Positions 18,596 through 28,621 of a stretch of 43,182 bases of DNA are shown here, one piece after another (positions within the stretch are counted from its first letter, which is position 1; every line of letters starts with the position of its first letter). A program made the position numbers and the translations under genes. The DNA comes from Halioglobus sp. GTDB taxonomy: Bacteria; Pseudomonadota; Gammaproteobacteria; Pseudomonadales; Halieaceae. The DNA lies in assembly GCA_020443345.1 (NCBI GenBank), contig JAGRIH010000013.1:2324-45505 (forward strand), given 5' to 3'. Under the pieces are notes generated by a model that saw only the letters and a list, made by a program, of their open reading frames with translations, was not told where the DNA came from and ran no database searches.

Positions 18596-18883
18596 CTAAT
18601 CGATTACCTTGGGCACCAGATACAGGCCGTTCTCGACGGCGGGGGCAATGGCCTGAAAGGCCGTGCGGCAATCGTCTTCAGTGACGGCGTCGGGACGCAG
18701 GCGCCCGGTGGCGTCCAGCGGGTTGGCCATGGGCTCGACGGTGCTGGTGTCGACCGCCTGCAACTGCTCGACCAGATGGAGTATTTGCGCAATGCGGCGG
18801 GTGACCTGGCCCATCTCGCCAGCGGCGATGCGGATGCGCGCCAGTTCGGCAATCCGTTCGATTTCATCCTGTTCGACAGCCAT
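18596..18883 (-). CDS. gatC: aspartyl/glutamyl-tRNA amidotransferase subunit C
   Basis: GatC is the small subunit that wraps around GatA and stabilises its contact with GatB. The 95-residue protein is the normal size, with the N-terminal helix [13 protein letters not shown], then [14 protein letters not shown], the conserved VEPMANPLD segment and [10 protein letters not shown]. It ends with [13 protein letters not shown], the usual tail. I chose ATG 18883, with AAGG about 7 bases upstream; GTG 18889 would add two residues. It is the first gene of gatC-gatA-gatB-PA4642 and is divergent from mreB. Confidence 0.95.
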   Translation of the reverse strand: MAVEQDEIERIAELARIRIAAGEMGQVTRRIAQILHLVEQLQAVDTSTVEPMANPLDATGRLRPDAVTEDDCRTAFQAIAPAVENGLYLVPKVID

Positions 18884-20166
<1,283 letters not shown>

Positions 20167-20251
20167 GGCTGGCGCGCTCCGGACAAAGCTGGCCGCGCCG
20201 GACCCGGGACAACCCGCCAGAGGGGCCGGCCAGGGTAAGTGAGGAGTTGAC

Positions 20252-21082
20252 ATCAAGCCGCTATTTGTCAAGGAATCCACTGTAGGATTGCGCGTCCTGC
20301 TGGTGCTGTTGGTTGCCGTCGTTCTGATCAGTGCAGACCTGCACTTCAACAAGCTGGAAAAAACCCGCTCCCTGCTCAATACCGTGGCCGCTCCGGTCTA
20401 CTGGTTGGCCGATATGCCCATGCGGCTGAGCGATTGGGGGCAGACCCACATACACTCGAGGTCGCAACTGCTGGGGGAGAACGCGCGCCTGCAGCGGGAA
20501 AACCTGGTATTGCAGGGGCGCTCGCAAAAAATGGCGTCACTGCAGGCGGAGAACGTTCGCCTGCGCGCACTGTTGAATTCCGCGGCTCTGCTGCGTGACG
20601 ATGTGCTCGTGGCTGAGCTGATCGGCGTTTCGCCGGATCCGGTACGCCATCAGCTGGTGCTCAACAAAGGGGAGGCCGACGGTGTGTTTGTGGGGCAGCC
20701 CCTGATCGACGCTGAAGGACTGATGGGCCAGGTGGTCGAGGTCAGCACGCTCACCTCGCGGGTTCTGCTGATTACGGATTCGACACACTCCATACCGGTG
20801 CAGGTGAATCGCAACGGCGTACGGGCCATTGCCGAGGGAACCGGCTTGCTGGGCACATTGGAAATTCACCACGTGGCCGCCACGACGGACATACAACCGG
20901 GCGACCTGCTGGTGAGCTCCGGGTTGGGAGGTCGCTTCCCCTTCGGCTACCCCGTGGCCGTGGTGCGCAGCGTCGAACGCGATCCGGGCCAGGCCTTCGC
21001 GCGCGTTCTGGCCACTCCCAGTGCGGCCCTGGATCGCAGCCGTCACGTATTGCTGGTATTCACGGGTACTGCAGCGACATGA
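20252..21082 (+). CDS. mreC: rod-shape determining protein MreC, apparently with an ATC start
   Basis: MreC is the bitopic scaffold linking MreB to PBP2/RodA. The frame reads KPLFVKESTVGLRVLLVLLV, the family's usual N-terminal pattern, followed by one membrane helix, a coiled coil with NKLEKTRSLLNTV and LGENARLQRENLVLQ, and the beta domains with SPDPVRHQLVLNKG and GVRAIAEGTG. No ATG, GTG or TTG can start before KPLF, because a TGA lies at 20240. The codon in the start position is ATC 20252, five bases after GAGGAG, giving 276 residues. The nearest conventional start, TTG 20288, would remove the conserved first 12 residues. Either ATC is used or a base is misread. Confidence 0.88.
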   Translation: MKPLFVKESTVGLRVLLVLLVAVVLISADLHFNKLEKTRSLLNTVAAPVYWLADMPMRLSDWGQTHIHSRSQLLGENARLQRENLVLQGRSQKMASLQAENVRLRALLNSAALLRDDVLVAELIGVSPDPVRHQLVLNKGEADGVFVGQPLIDAEGLMGQVVEVSTLTSRVLLITDSTHSIPVQVNRNGVRAIAEGTGLLGTLEIHHVAATTDIQPGDLLVSSGLGGRFPFGYPVAVVRSVERDPGQAFARVLATPSAALDRSRHVLLVFTGTAAT

Positions 21083-21139
21083 TGTCGGCAAGTAGTCGAC
21101 AGCATGTCGATGGAACCCTCCCTCCGGGAATACTGAGTT

Positions 21140-21628
21140 TTGCCTGAATCCTCAGCACATGGCTACTGGATCATATTGTTGACCTTTCTGGCCGCCTATG
21201 TACTGGCTGTGCTGCCGCTGCCGCAGTGGCTGCTGTGGGCGCGCCCCGAGTGGCTGGCCCTGACGCTGCTCTACTGGACCATTGCGCTGCCGCACCGGGT
21301 GGGTATGGTAACCGGGCTGTCGCTGGGCCTGGGTCTGGATGTACTGGAGGGGGCCGCGTTAGGGCAAAACGCCCTGGCACTGGCGGTGTTGGCCGGGCTG
21401 ACGCTCACCCTGTACCAGCGCTTGCGCGTGTACGGTCTGTGGCAGCAAGCCGCGGTGGTCTTCGTGCTCATCGGCATCAACCAGCTGGTTTGCCAGTGGG
21501 TGCAAAACCTGGAAGGTGTCGGGGCCCCCGCGCTATTTTTTCTGATCCCCGCCTTCTCCAGCGCACTGTTGTGGCCCGTGGTGCTGCACACCCTGCGCGG
21601 CCTGCGCCGCTACTACCGGGTGTACTGA
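21140..21628 (+). CDS. mreD: rod-shape determining protein MreD
   Basis: MreD is the small polytopic membrane partner of MreC in the elongasome. The 162-residue protein is hydrophobic throughout with about five helices. It shows the conserved WLALTLLYWTIALPHRVGM block near residues 36-54, matching E. coli LLILLYWILALPHRV. It also has LGLDVLEGAALGQNALAL and ALLWPVVLHTLRGLRRYY at the end. TTG 21140 gives a start seven residues before GYWIILLTF, as in relatives; no ATG is available. It follows mreC by 57 bases and abuts maf (TGA then ATG). Confidence 0.93.
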   Translation: MPESSAHGYWIILLTFLAAYVLAVLPLPQWLLWARPEWLALTLLYWTIALPHRVGMVTGLSLGLGLDVLEGAALGQNALALAVLAGLTLTLYQRLRVYGLWQQAAVVFVLIGINQLVCQWVQNLEGVGAPALFFLIPAFSSALLWPVVLHTLRGLRRYYRVY

Positions 21629-22228
21629 ATGGCCGCGGTGCGCCTGGTGCTGGCATCGGCCTCCCCGCGTCGCCGGGCCCTTCTGGAGCAACTGGGTGTC
21701 AGTTTCCTGTGCAGCTCCGCAGATATCGACGAGACGCCCGGCGCCAACGAGCGGCCCGGCGCCTACGTGCTGCGGATGGCGGGGCAAAAAGCCGCGGTCG
21801 TGGCCCGCACCTATGCCGCACCGCAGTATGCCGTGCTCGGTGCCGATACCGCCGTCGTATCGGGTGGTGAGATACTGGGCAAACCGCGCAATCGCGAGGA
21901 CGCACTGGCCATGCTGGCGCGATTGAGCGGCCGCCGGCACCGGGTCCTCAGCGCGGTGTGTCTGGATGGTGCGGTGGGACGACACAGTAGAATCGTTGAG
22001 ACCCACGTGACTTTCACCACCCTGTCCAGCCAGGTCTGTGAGGCGTATCTTGAGAGTGCGGAACCCTGGGACAAAGCGGGGGGTTATGCCATCCAGGGCC
22101 TGGGGGGTGCATTTGTCCGCTCGCTCAGTGGCAGCTATACCAATGTGGTGGGGCTGCCGCTGTGCGAAACGTGGCAACTGCTAGCGGCCAATGGTATCGG
22201 GACCGCGCTGGACACAGCCGGTGAGTGA
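21629..22228 (+). CDS. maf: Maf-family nucleoside triphosphate pyrophosphatase
   Basis: Maf proteins hydrolyse dTTP, UTP or modified pyrimidine triphosphates to monophosphates and are linked to housecleaning and division control. The 199-residue protein has LASASPRRRALLEQLG (7-22), ADIDETPGANERPGAYVLRMA, the catalytic GADTAVV near 69-75, LGKPRNREDALAML and GSYTNVVGLPL near the end. The position after mreD fits the YhdE branch (dTTPase/UTPase) rather than YceF. ATG 21629 follows the mreD TGA directly. In Pseudomonas and E. coli the next gene is rng; here yhdP follows at once. Confidence 0.94.
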   Translation: MAAVRLVLASASPRRRALLEQLGVSFLCSSADIDETPGANERPGAYVLRMAGQKAAVVARTYAAPQYAVLGADTAVVSGGEILGKPRNREDALAMLARLSGRRHRVLSAVCLDGAVGRHSRIVETHVTFTTLSSQVCEAYLESAEPWDKAGGYAIQGLGGAFVRSLSGSYTNVVGLPLCETWQLLAANGIGTALDTAGE

Positions 22229-22243
22229 GTAAGTAAGGTCTCT

Positions 22244-25200
22244 TTGGAAAATTCCATCTTTCACAGGCTCAGCAGTGTACTTTGGATGCTCGTTGTCAGC
22301 CTGATCGTATTGCTCGCTGCCTATGTCAGTGTCGGGCGCATGCTCATGTCCAATCTGCAGACCCACCAGGATACGGTGTTGCGCGCGCTCAACGCCAGGG
22401 TGCCGTTTGTGATCGAGGCAGCTCGGGTCAGCGGCGAGTGGCGTTCGTTTACGCCGGTGGTGGTGCTCAGTGAACTGCGCCTGAGTGTTGCCGATGGCAG
22501 CCAGCCGCCCCTGCAACTGGACGCCGGGCGGATCGGTATCGATGTGCTGAACAGTCTGCGCACGCGCTCGTTGCAGATGACGCGTTTGATGCTGGATGGA
22601 CTGTCCCTGGACGGTACGATCACCGACGCGGGACAGTTGCGCATCCGCGGCCTGGACAGTGCGGGGCAGACTGGCGACTGGCTGCGCGAGTTCCTGACAA
22701 ACACGGAATATCTCGCACTGCACAATGCGCAGTTGGAACTGGCGCTGCCCGGTGGCGCCGTGCGCAATCTGGATCTGTCGCTGCGCCTGAGCCGCGACGG
22801 CAGCGACCGCAGCCTACAGGCCAGCCTGGCGTCGCCCGACGGCATGCGTGTGAGGCTGCTGGGTCGCGGCGTCGGCGACCTGTTCCAGCCGGAGTTGCTG
22901 ACCGGCGACCTCTATCTGGATGTCACCGGGGCCCAGTTGAGTCGCGTGCAGGCGATGTTTCCGGCCAGCGCGCGACGGGTGCGCGCTGACGGCCTGCTGG
23001 ACATGCAGCTGTGGCTGGCGTGGAACAGGGGTGAACCGGTCCTGGAGGCCCGGCTCGAAGCGCGCCAGTTGCAGCTTGTCGCAGGTAGGGCTGCGCAAGA
23101 CACCCGGATCTGGCGGGTTCCCCTGGATCGGGTCAGCCTGGATGCGCGCCTGCTGGAGCGCGGTAATCGCTGGACCCTGTATGCCAGCGCAGTCGAACTG
23201 GAGCGCCAGGGTGTGACCGCGCGACTGCCTCGGTTGCAACTGGATGCCTGGGGCCAGGCCCTGCGGCTGCGCAGTGCGGCAGTTTCACTGGGTCCCGTCA
23301 GTGCGCTGCTGGGCGGTATGCAAGCTGCGCCGTCGTTCGTGACGGAGATCGCGACAGCCCTGCAGCCCAGCGGCGAGTTGACCGCATTGCAGTTGAGCCT
23401 GGGCGACATCGGTCGGGTCGCCCGTGACTGGGAACTGGAGGCGAACTTCGACGCCGTGGCCGTCGAATCCTGGCACGGCGCCCCGGGTGTCAGTGGGGCC
23501 AGCGGCTATGTTGAACTGACCCCGGAGGGCGGTTTTGTCATTCTGGACAGCCGGGATCTGACACTGGATTTTCCGGCCATCTATCGCGAGCCGCTGCGCT
23601 ATGAGGACATCTACGGCAGCATTGACATCAACTGGGACGCACAGTCTCTGGCGCTGTCCAGCGGTCTGGTCACCGCGCAGGGGGAGGAGGGGCTGGTGCG
23701 TGCATTGTTCGCACTGGACATGCCGCTCGCCGACGGCCCCGAAGCTATTGTAATGGACCTGCTGGTGGGCCTGCAGGATTCGGCGCCGTCCCACCGCGTC
23801 AAGTACGTGCCCTATGTCCTCAACGCGGCCTTGCGAGACTGGCTTGCGGACAGCATCGGTCGGGGACGGGTGGAGCAGGGCGCCTTTGCGTGGCGCGGGG
23901 CGCTGGGGCCGGACAGGAACGCGCAGCGCACCATTCAGTTGGCCTTCAACATTGTGGACACCAGCCTCACGTACAGCCCCGACTGGCCGCCGGTGACCGC
24001 GCTCGATGGTGTTATTTTGATCGACGACGCCCGGGTGAGTGTCTGGGCCGACCGCGCCCGGTTGTACCAATCACAGGTGGATTACCTGTCTGCCGAGACC
24101 TGGATGAACAGTAAAGAGGAGCTCATGTTGGCTGTGGCCGGCGCTGTCAGCGGACCGGCAGGCAATGGTCTTGCGGTCTTGAATGAGTCGCCGCTGGGCG
24201 ATCTGCTGGGCAATGCGTTTTCCCGATGGCAGGTGGCGGGCGCTCTGGATACCGAACTTCAACTGCAGTTGAACCTGAACGACCCAAGCGCCGCGGCGCA
24301 GGTGGAAGTCGCGGCACGGCTGCGCGATGTCGATGTGAAGATAGACCCGGGTGATCTGCAGGTGACCGCCCTGAATGGTCAGCTCCTTTACCGCAGTGAT
24401 CGGGGTATCCGTGCGCGAGACCTGCACGGGCAGTTGTGGGGGCAGCCGGTCTATCTGCAGGTAGAGCAGTTGGCACCGGAACCGGACGCGCACGAGCGGC
24501 CCGCTAGCACGGCCCCCGCGGTGGCTGTCGCCATCGATACCCGGGTGGCGATCACAGACCTGCAGCGCTGGCTGGCGCTGGATTTCCTGCGCTTCGCCGA
24601 CGGCGCGGCACATATTGAGGCCAACTTGCTGATCGCCGGCGGCGCTGCGCCGCAATTGACCATCGACAGCCAGTTGCGCGGCGTCGGGCTCGACCTCCCG
24701 GCACCGTGGCACAAGGCGCCCGATGCGGCGCGAGCACTGCATGTCCAACTGCCCCTGGGCGGCGCAAGCTACCGGGTGGGCGTGGATCTGGCCGGTGAGC
24801 TGCGGCTGCAACTGGAACTGGCGGATGGCGCGCTGCGCGCAGGGTCCGTGGGCTTGTGGCAGGAGCCCGCCGATCTGGAAACGGGCCTGCTGCGGATCGA
24901 TGGACACACACCGCAGTTGCCGGTGGATGAGTGGACCGCATTTATCACCGAGTACTTTGCCGGTGGCGCGCTTGGCGGGCAGTTGGCGGGGGCAGCGCCG
25001 GACCCCAATGGCATCGCGGTCGCGCCGCCTGCCAGGACCGGGGCGCGCTCCAGCGCCGTCGATGCGAACGCTTCCACAGCACAGCGGGAGCTGGCGGTTG
25101 TCTCCGATGGGTTGCGCGCCGACCAGTTGTTGTTGCGCGGCACGCGGTATAGCGATATCGAACTCAGTATGGCCCTGCGGCGGGAGCAGTGGCATGTCCA

Positions 25201-26272
25201 GGCGAGTACCGACTGGCTCCGCGGCAGTCTGTCACTGGCTCGCGACGGCGGCCGCTCCGCGCTGGACATCGCCTATCTGGATTTAACCGCCATCAGCCAG
25301 TTGGAGGCCGACGACACCGCGCAGGCGCGGACACCTGTGCACCTGCCGGCCATAGACGTCACGGTGGATCGCCTGCACCGCGCCGGCCAGGCGCTGGGTC
25401 AACTGGCATTCTCCCTGCACAGCGAGGGCGACGACCTGGTGGCGGAGCGGGTGCGCGGTGAACTGGCCGGACTGCGCCTGCCCGACACACAGCCCGCACG
25501 GCTGGTCTGGCGGCAGGGCGCGCAGGCCGATCACACGCAGATGACGGCGTCCCTGGAGTTTGACGATCTGGGGCAGACGCTGCAGCGTCTGGGCTACGAG
25601 AACATCCTGGAGACGGACAGCGGCCGCTTCAACCTGGACCTGCGCTGGCCGGCGTCGCCCCAGGATTTCACCCTGGAACGGGTTGAGGGGAGCCTGCGCG
25701 TGGACATCGGTGAGGGCAGGTTTCTGGAGGCATCTTCGGGTGCATCGGGTGCCCTGCGAGTGGTCAATATCCTCAACCTCGCCGATATCGTGCAGCGCCT
25801 GAGCCTGTCACACATGTTCGAGTCGGGCATCCCCTTCGACAAGGTCAGGGGCGAGGTGCTGATGCACGGCGGCACGATTGCGGTGACAGGTATGGAGATC
25901 AGCGGCCCGAGTAGTTTTCAGTTCAGCGGGGTGTCGGATGTGGCTGCCAGGAGTCTGCAGGGCGAGCTGGTGGCCACCTTGCCGGTGGCCAGCAACCTGC
26001 CCTGGGTGGCGGCTTTGACTGCGGGCCTGCCGGTGGCCGCCGGCGTGTTCGTGGTCAGTAAGGTATTCAAGAAACAGATGAACCGTCTGTCCAGTGCGGT
26101 CTACAGTATTGGCGGCACCTGGGATGATCCGCTGGTGAAGTTCGACCATATCTTTGATGATACCGCCGGCCCGGACAATGGCGGCGGGCGGGAACCGACT
26201 GCGGGTGCAACCCCGGCGGCGCCGGCTGCTCCACCGGACCCGCAGCAGCCACTTCAGTCAGCTTCTCCATAG
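22244..26272 (+). CDS. yhdP: YhdP-family AsmA-like envelope lipid-transport protein
   Basis: The 1342-residue protein has one N-terminal transmembrane helix (about residues 9-27, LSSVLWMLVVSLIVLLAAYV). A very long periplasmic beta-rich region follows and ends in the AsmA-like C-terminal domain (GEVLMHGGTIAVTGMEISGP, GTWDDPLVKF near 1300). Length and pattern match YhdP/TIGR02099, which together with TamB and YdbH forms a bridge thought to move phospholipids to the outer membrane. The start is TTG 22244, with AAGG about 6 bases before; no ATG fits. It is last in the mre-maf run, and its end overlaps yjgA tail to tail by 19 bases. Confidence 0.93.
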   Translation: MENSIFHRLSSVLWMLVVSLIVLLAAYVSVGRMLMSNLQTHQDTVLRALNARVPFVIEAARVSGEWRSFTPVVVLSELRLSVADGSQPPLQLDAGRIGIDVLNSLRTRSLQMTRLMLDGLSLDGTITDAGQLRIRGLDSAGQTGDWLREFLTNTEYLALHNAQLELALPGGAVRNLDLSLRLSRDGSDRSLQASLASPDGMRVRLLGRGVGDLFQPELLTGDLYLDVTGAQLSRVQAMFPASARRVRADGLLDMQLWLAWNRGEPVLEARLEARQLQLVAGRAAQDTRIWRVPLDRVSLDARLLERGNRWTLYASAVELERQGVTARLPRLQLDAWGQALRLRSAAVSLGPVSALLGGMQAAPSFVTEIATALQPSGELTALQLSLGDIGRVARDWELEANFDAVAVESWHGAPGVSGASGYVELTPEGGFVILDSRDLTLDFPAIYREPLRYEDIYGSIDINWDAQSLALSSGLVTAQGEEGLVRALFALDMPLADGPEAIVMDLLVGLQDSAPSHRVKYVPYVLNAALRDWLADSIGRGRVEQGAFAWRGALGPDRNAQRTIQLAFNIVDTSLTYSPDWPPVTALDGVILIDDARVSVWADRARLYQSQVDYLSAETWMNSKEELMLAVAGAVSGPAGNGLAVLNESPLGDLLGNAFSRWQVAGALDTELQLQLNLNDPSAAAQVEVAARLRDVDVKIDPGDLQVTALNGQLLYRSDRGIRARDLHGQLWGQPVYLQVEQLAPEPDAHERPASTAPAVAVAIDTRVAITDLQRWLALDFLRFADGAAHIEANLLIAGGAAPQLTIDSQLRGVGLDLPAPWHKAPDAARALHVQLPLGGASYRVGVDLAGELRLQLELADGALRAGSVGLWQEPADLETGLLRIDGHTPQLPVDEWTAFITEYFAGGALGGQLAGAAPDPNGIAVAPPARTGARSSAVDANASTAQRELAVVSDGLRADQLLLRGTRYSDIELSMALRREQWHVQASTDWLRGSLSLARDGGRSALDIAYLDLTAISQLEADDTAQARTPVHLPAIDVTVDRLHRAGQALGQLAFSLHSEGDDLVAERVRGELAGLRLPDTQPARLVWRQGAQADHTQMTASLEFDDLGQTLQRLGYENILETDSGRFNLDLRWPASPQDFTLERVEGSLRVDIGEGRFLEASSGASGALRVVNILNLADIVQRLSLSHMFESGIPFDKVRGEVLMHGGTIAVTGMEISGPSSFQFSGVSDVAARSLQGELVATLPVASNLPWVAALTAGLPVAAGVFVVSKVFKKQMNRLSSAVYSIGGTWDDPLVKFDHIFDDTAGPDNGGGREPTAGATPAAPAAPPDPQQPLQSASP

Positions 26273-26793
26273 GTCTCGCGCAGCTCGCGCAGGAAGCGAA
26301 ACAGCTTGCGGGCCGCCGCCCGCGGTTTGCCGCGCTGCTCATCCCGGCGGTGCTGCAGCAGCAACTGGCGCAGTTGCTGTCGATCCGCTGCCGGCCAGCG
26401 TTGCAGTACCAGCTCCACGCCGGCTTCACCCGCGGCGAGTACCGTATCGCGCAACTGCTCGAGTTGGTGAAACCCGTCGTTGCGCTGGCGGCGCTGTCGA
26501 TGCAGGTCTTGCACGGCCCGCTCGATGGGCTCGGGGTCCACGTCGCGCATCAGTTTGCCGATCAATTGCAGGTGTCGCCTTCTGGCGCTGTGACTGCGAA
26601 TCCGCTGCGTTTCGCGCAGGGCCTGCAACAGGCGCTCGTCGGCGCCCGGTAGTTCGGCCAGTTGCTTGTCCGTCAGTTGCAGCAGTGACGCCCCCAGTTG
26701 CTGCAGCGCCAGCATGCGCCGCTTCTTCGCGCTCTTGCTCGGCGTCTGTGCTCGGTCTCCTTCGCGCAGATCCAGATCGTCCGGTTCAGGCAT
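26254..26793 (-). CDS. yjgA: ribosome-associated protein YjgA/DarP
   Basis: YjgA (DarP) joins late 50S assembly intermediates and affects peptidyl-transferase-centre maturation. The 179-residue, highly charged helical protein has the family features: SKSAKKRRMLALQQLGASL near residues 19-37, LSDKQL-like LTDKQLAELP, IRSHSARRRHLQLIGKLMR, and a C-terminal LFRFLRELRE. ATG 26793 is chosen; the in-frame extension is the end of mgtE in another frame. It overlaps the mgtE stop by 8 bases, so it is probably coupled to mgtE. In relatives it usually stands beside pmbA or tldD, which are absent here. Confidence 0.9.
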   Translation of the reverse strand: MPEPDDLDLREGDRAQTPSKSAKKRRMLALQQLGASLLQLTDKQLAELPGADERLLQALRETQRIRSHSARRRHLQLIGKLMRDVDPEPIERAVQDLHRQRRQRNDGFHQLEQLRDTVLAAGEAGVELVLQRWPAADRQQLRQLLLQHRRDEQRGKPRAAARKLFRFLRELRETYGEAD

Positions 26794-28138
26794 AAAACAG
26801 GGTGGCCAAGCCCAGAAAGGAAACAAAACCCACGACATCGGTCGCGGTGGTCAGCACCACGCCGCCCGCCAGCGCCGGGTCGATTTTCATGCGCGTCATC
26901 AACAGGGGGAGCACGGTGCCGGCCAGGGCGGCCGTCACCAGATTGATGACCAGGGCCGCGGCGATGATGAGACCGATAGTCCAGTCCTCGAACCACAGCG
27001 AGGCGGCGACGGCGACCACCGCCGCCCACAGAATTCCATTGAGCAGACCGGTCAACACCTCCCGGTTGATCAGCCAGGCCTGGTTGTTCCTGCTCACCTG
27101 ACCCATGGCGATGCCACGCACCAGTACAGTCAGGGTCTGGGTGCCCGCGATGCCGCCCATCGATGCCACGATGGGCATCAGTACCGCCAGTGCGACGACT
27201 TTTTCAATGGTCTCCTGGAACAGATTGATGACGCCCGAGGCGATGAACGCGGTCACCAGGTTGATGCCCAGCCACACGGCGCGGCGCGGCGCGGTGCGCA
27301 GCACGGGCGCAAAGGTGTCCTCGTCCTCGTCCAGACCGGCCATCGACATGAAGGAGTGGTCCGCATCCTCGCGGATAACGTCCACGACGTCGTCGATGGT
27401 GATCCTGCCCAGCAGGGTGCCGGTGCTGTCCACCACGGGCGCGGAGACCCAGTCATTGCGCTCGAACAGCCGCGCCACCTCGGTATCGGGCATGTCCACC
27501 GGGATGGGTTCCACGTCGGTTTCCATCATCTCGCGCACGGAGGCCGAGGGATCGGTGACCAGCAGGGTCCGCAAAGGCAGCAGTCCGATAAATTTGTCCG
27601 AGCGATTGACCACGATCAGGTGGTCGGTCATCGGGGGGATTTCGTCGTGACGGCGCAGGTAGCGCAGTACCACGTCCAGGGTGAGCGGCGCACGGATGGT
27701 GATGGTGTCCGTGTTCATCAGGCCGCCAGCGGTATCCTCCGGATAGAACATCACCCGCTCGAGCCGTCCCCGGTCCTGGTGATCCATGGAGTTGAGCACT
27801 TCCCGGGTCACCCGGTCCGGCAACTGTTGCAGGATATCCGCGACGTCGTCGTCCTCCAGCCCCTCCATGAGCAGGGCCACCTCGGCGGCGTCCATATCGC
27901 TGAGGAAATGGCTGCGCAGTTCGTCGCTGAGCTCGTTGAGGACTTCGCCTTCGTTTTCCTGCTCGACCATCTGCCACATGATGTGGCGGACCTTCGGCGG
28001 CGAGGATTCCAGCAGGTGGGCGACATCGGCTGGAGGCAGTCCGTTGAGCATGCGCCCGACGTCCACGAACGTGCCGCTGTTGAGCGCCACAGTCAGTTTG
28101 TCGAGCGTGCTCGGGGGTGTCGTCTGAGTCTGATCCAT
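26786..28138 (-). CDS. mgtE: magnesium transporter MgtE
   Basis: MgtE is a Mg2+-gated magnesium channel. The 450-residue protein has the full architecture. A soluble N-domain (about 1-135) contains repeated PPADVAHLLESSPP and LEDDDVADILQQLPDR segments. A CBS pair (about 140-265) includes the family signature YPEDTAGGLMNTD. The C-terminal pore domain of five helices (about 285-450) includes MPIVASMGGIAGTQT, the conserved selectivity region. ATG 28138 follows a clear promoter; the extension to 28264 is not family sequence. The gene is followed by overlapping yjgA. Identification is secure. Confidence 0.96.
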   Translation of the reverse strand: MDQTQTTPPSTLDKLTVALNSGTFVDVGRMLNGLPPADVAHLLESSPPKVRHIMWQMVEQENEGEVLNELSDELRSHFLSDMDAAEVALLMEGLEDDDVADILQQLPDRVTREVLNSMDHQDRGRLERVMFYPEDTAGGLMNTDTITIRAPLTLDVVLRYLRRHDEIPPMTDHLIVVNRSDKFIGLLPLRTLLVTDPSASVREMMETDVEPIPVDMPDTEVARLFERNDWVSAPVVDSTGTLLGRITIDDVVDVIREDADHSFMSMAGLDEDEDTFAPVLRTAPRRAVWLGINLVTAFIASGVINLFQETIEKVVALAVLMPIVASMGGIAGTQTLTVLVRGIAMGQVSRNNQAWLINREVLTGLLNGILWAAVVAVAASLWFEDWTIGLIIAAALVINLVTAALAGTVLPLLMTRMKIDPALAGGVVLTTATDVVGFVSFLGLATLFYA

Positions 28139-28177
28139 TATTGTTCCCGCACAGACGGCATTGAGTCTGGGGGAGTG

Positions 28178-28206
28178 ATTATCTGAAAAAGCGCCGGCTG
28201 CAACAA
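28178..28206 (-). promoter_or_regulatory. promoter of mgtE
   Basis: On the minus strand TTGTTG (28206-28201) is followed by a 17-base spacer and GATAAT (28183-28178), five of six matches to the -10 consensus. It lies 39 bases before the mgtE ATG. I found no leader long enough for a magnesium riboswitch. Confidence 0.5.
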
Positions 28207-28242
28207 TGTGATTAGTTGACTGCGGTTGCCAACATGCACGTT

Positions 28243-28276
28243 TCAAAAGCCCTGCGCCGGGCACGCACTTGCCCGG
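28243..28276 (-). terminator. probable terminator after ptsO
   Basis: On the minus strand CCGGGCA and TGCCCGG (28276-28270 and 28263-28257) form a perfect 7-bp stem with a 6-base loop. It is followed after seven bases by a short CTTTTG. It would end the rapZ-ptsO transcript ahead of the mgtE promoter. The U-run is short and displaced, so efficiency is uncertain. Confidence 0.4.
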
Positions 28277-28339
28277 TCACCGCTCGCCGCCCCCAGCGCA
28301 GTGGTGATCGGGTGTAGAGGTGCTGCGCGGATTTATGGA

Positions 28340-28609
28340 TTACTCCGTTTCGTCGAAGCGGTTGTCGATAAGGGCTTTGATGGCTTCCAGTGCCGCGCTT
28401 TCATCCCTGCCGTCAATATGCAGATCCAGCACGGTACCCTTGCCGGCAGCCAGCATCATGACCGACATGATGCTCTTGCCATCCACCAGTTGGCCATCTC
28501 TGCCGGCGCGAATGGTACTGGAAAAAGCCGACGTACAACTGACGAACTTGGCCGCCGCGCGTGCGTGGAGTCCGAGCTTGTTTATTATGATGACCTGGGT
28601 TTTGATCAC
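28340..28609 (-). CDS. ptsO: HPr-like phosphocarrier NPr (nitrogen PTS)
   Basis: NPr passes phosphate from PtsP (EI-Ntr) to PtsN in the nitrogen-related phosphotransferase system. The 89-residue protein has the active-site histidine His15 in NKLGLHARAAAKFV and the second HPr signature GKSIMSVMMLAAGKGT near 44-59. Position beside rapZ and ptsN identifies it as NPr rather than a sugar-PTS HPr. The start is GTG 28609, 12 bases after the rapZ stop. It is the last gene of the long minus-strand run, before a probable terminator. Confidence 0.94.
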   Translation of the reverse strand: MIKTQVIIINKLGLHARAAAKFVSCTSAFSSTIRAGRDGQLVDGKSIMSVMMLAAGKGTVLDLHIDGRDESAALEAIKALIDNRFDETE

Positions 28610-28621
28610 GCACTCATCCGT

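Noticed and set aside
26666-28186. A 506-residue plus-strand frame opposite mgtE
   Set aside because: Antisense shadow of mgtE rich in His, Gln and Gly with no domain, typical of GC-rich DNA.
28139-28339. A magnesium riboswitch ahead of mgtE
   Set aside because: The promoter lies only about 40 bases before the start codon, leaving no room for a known M-box or mgtA-type leader.
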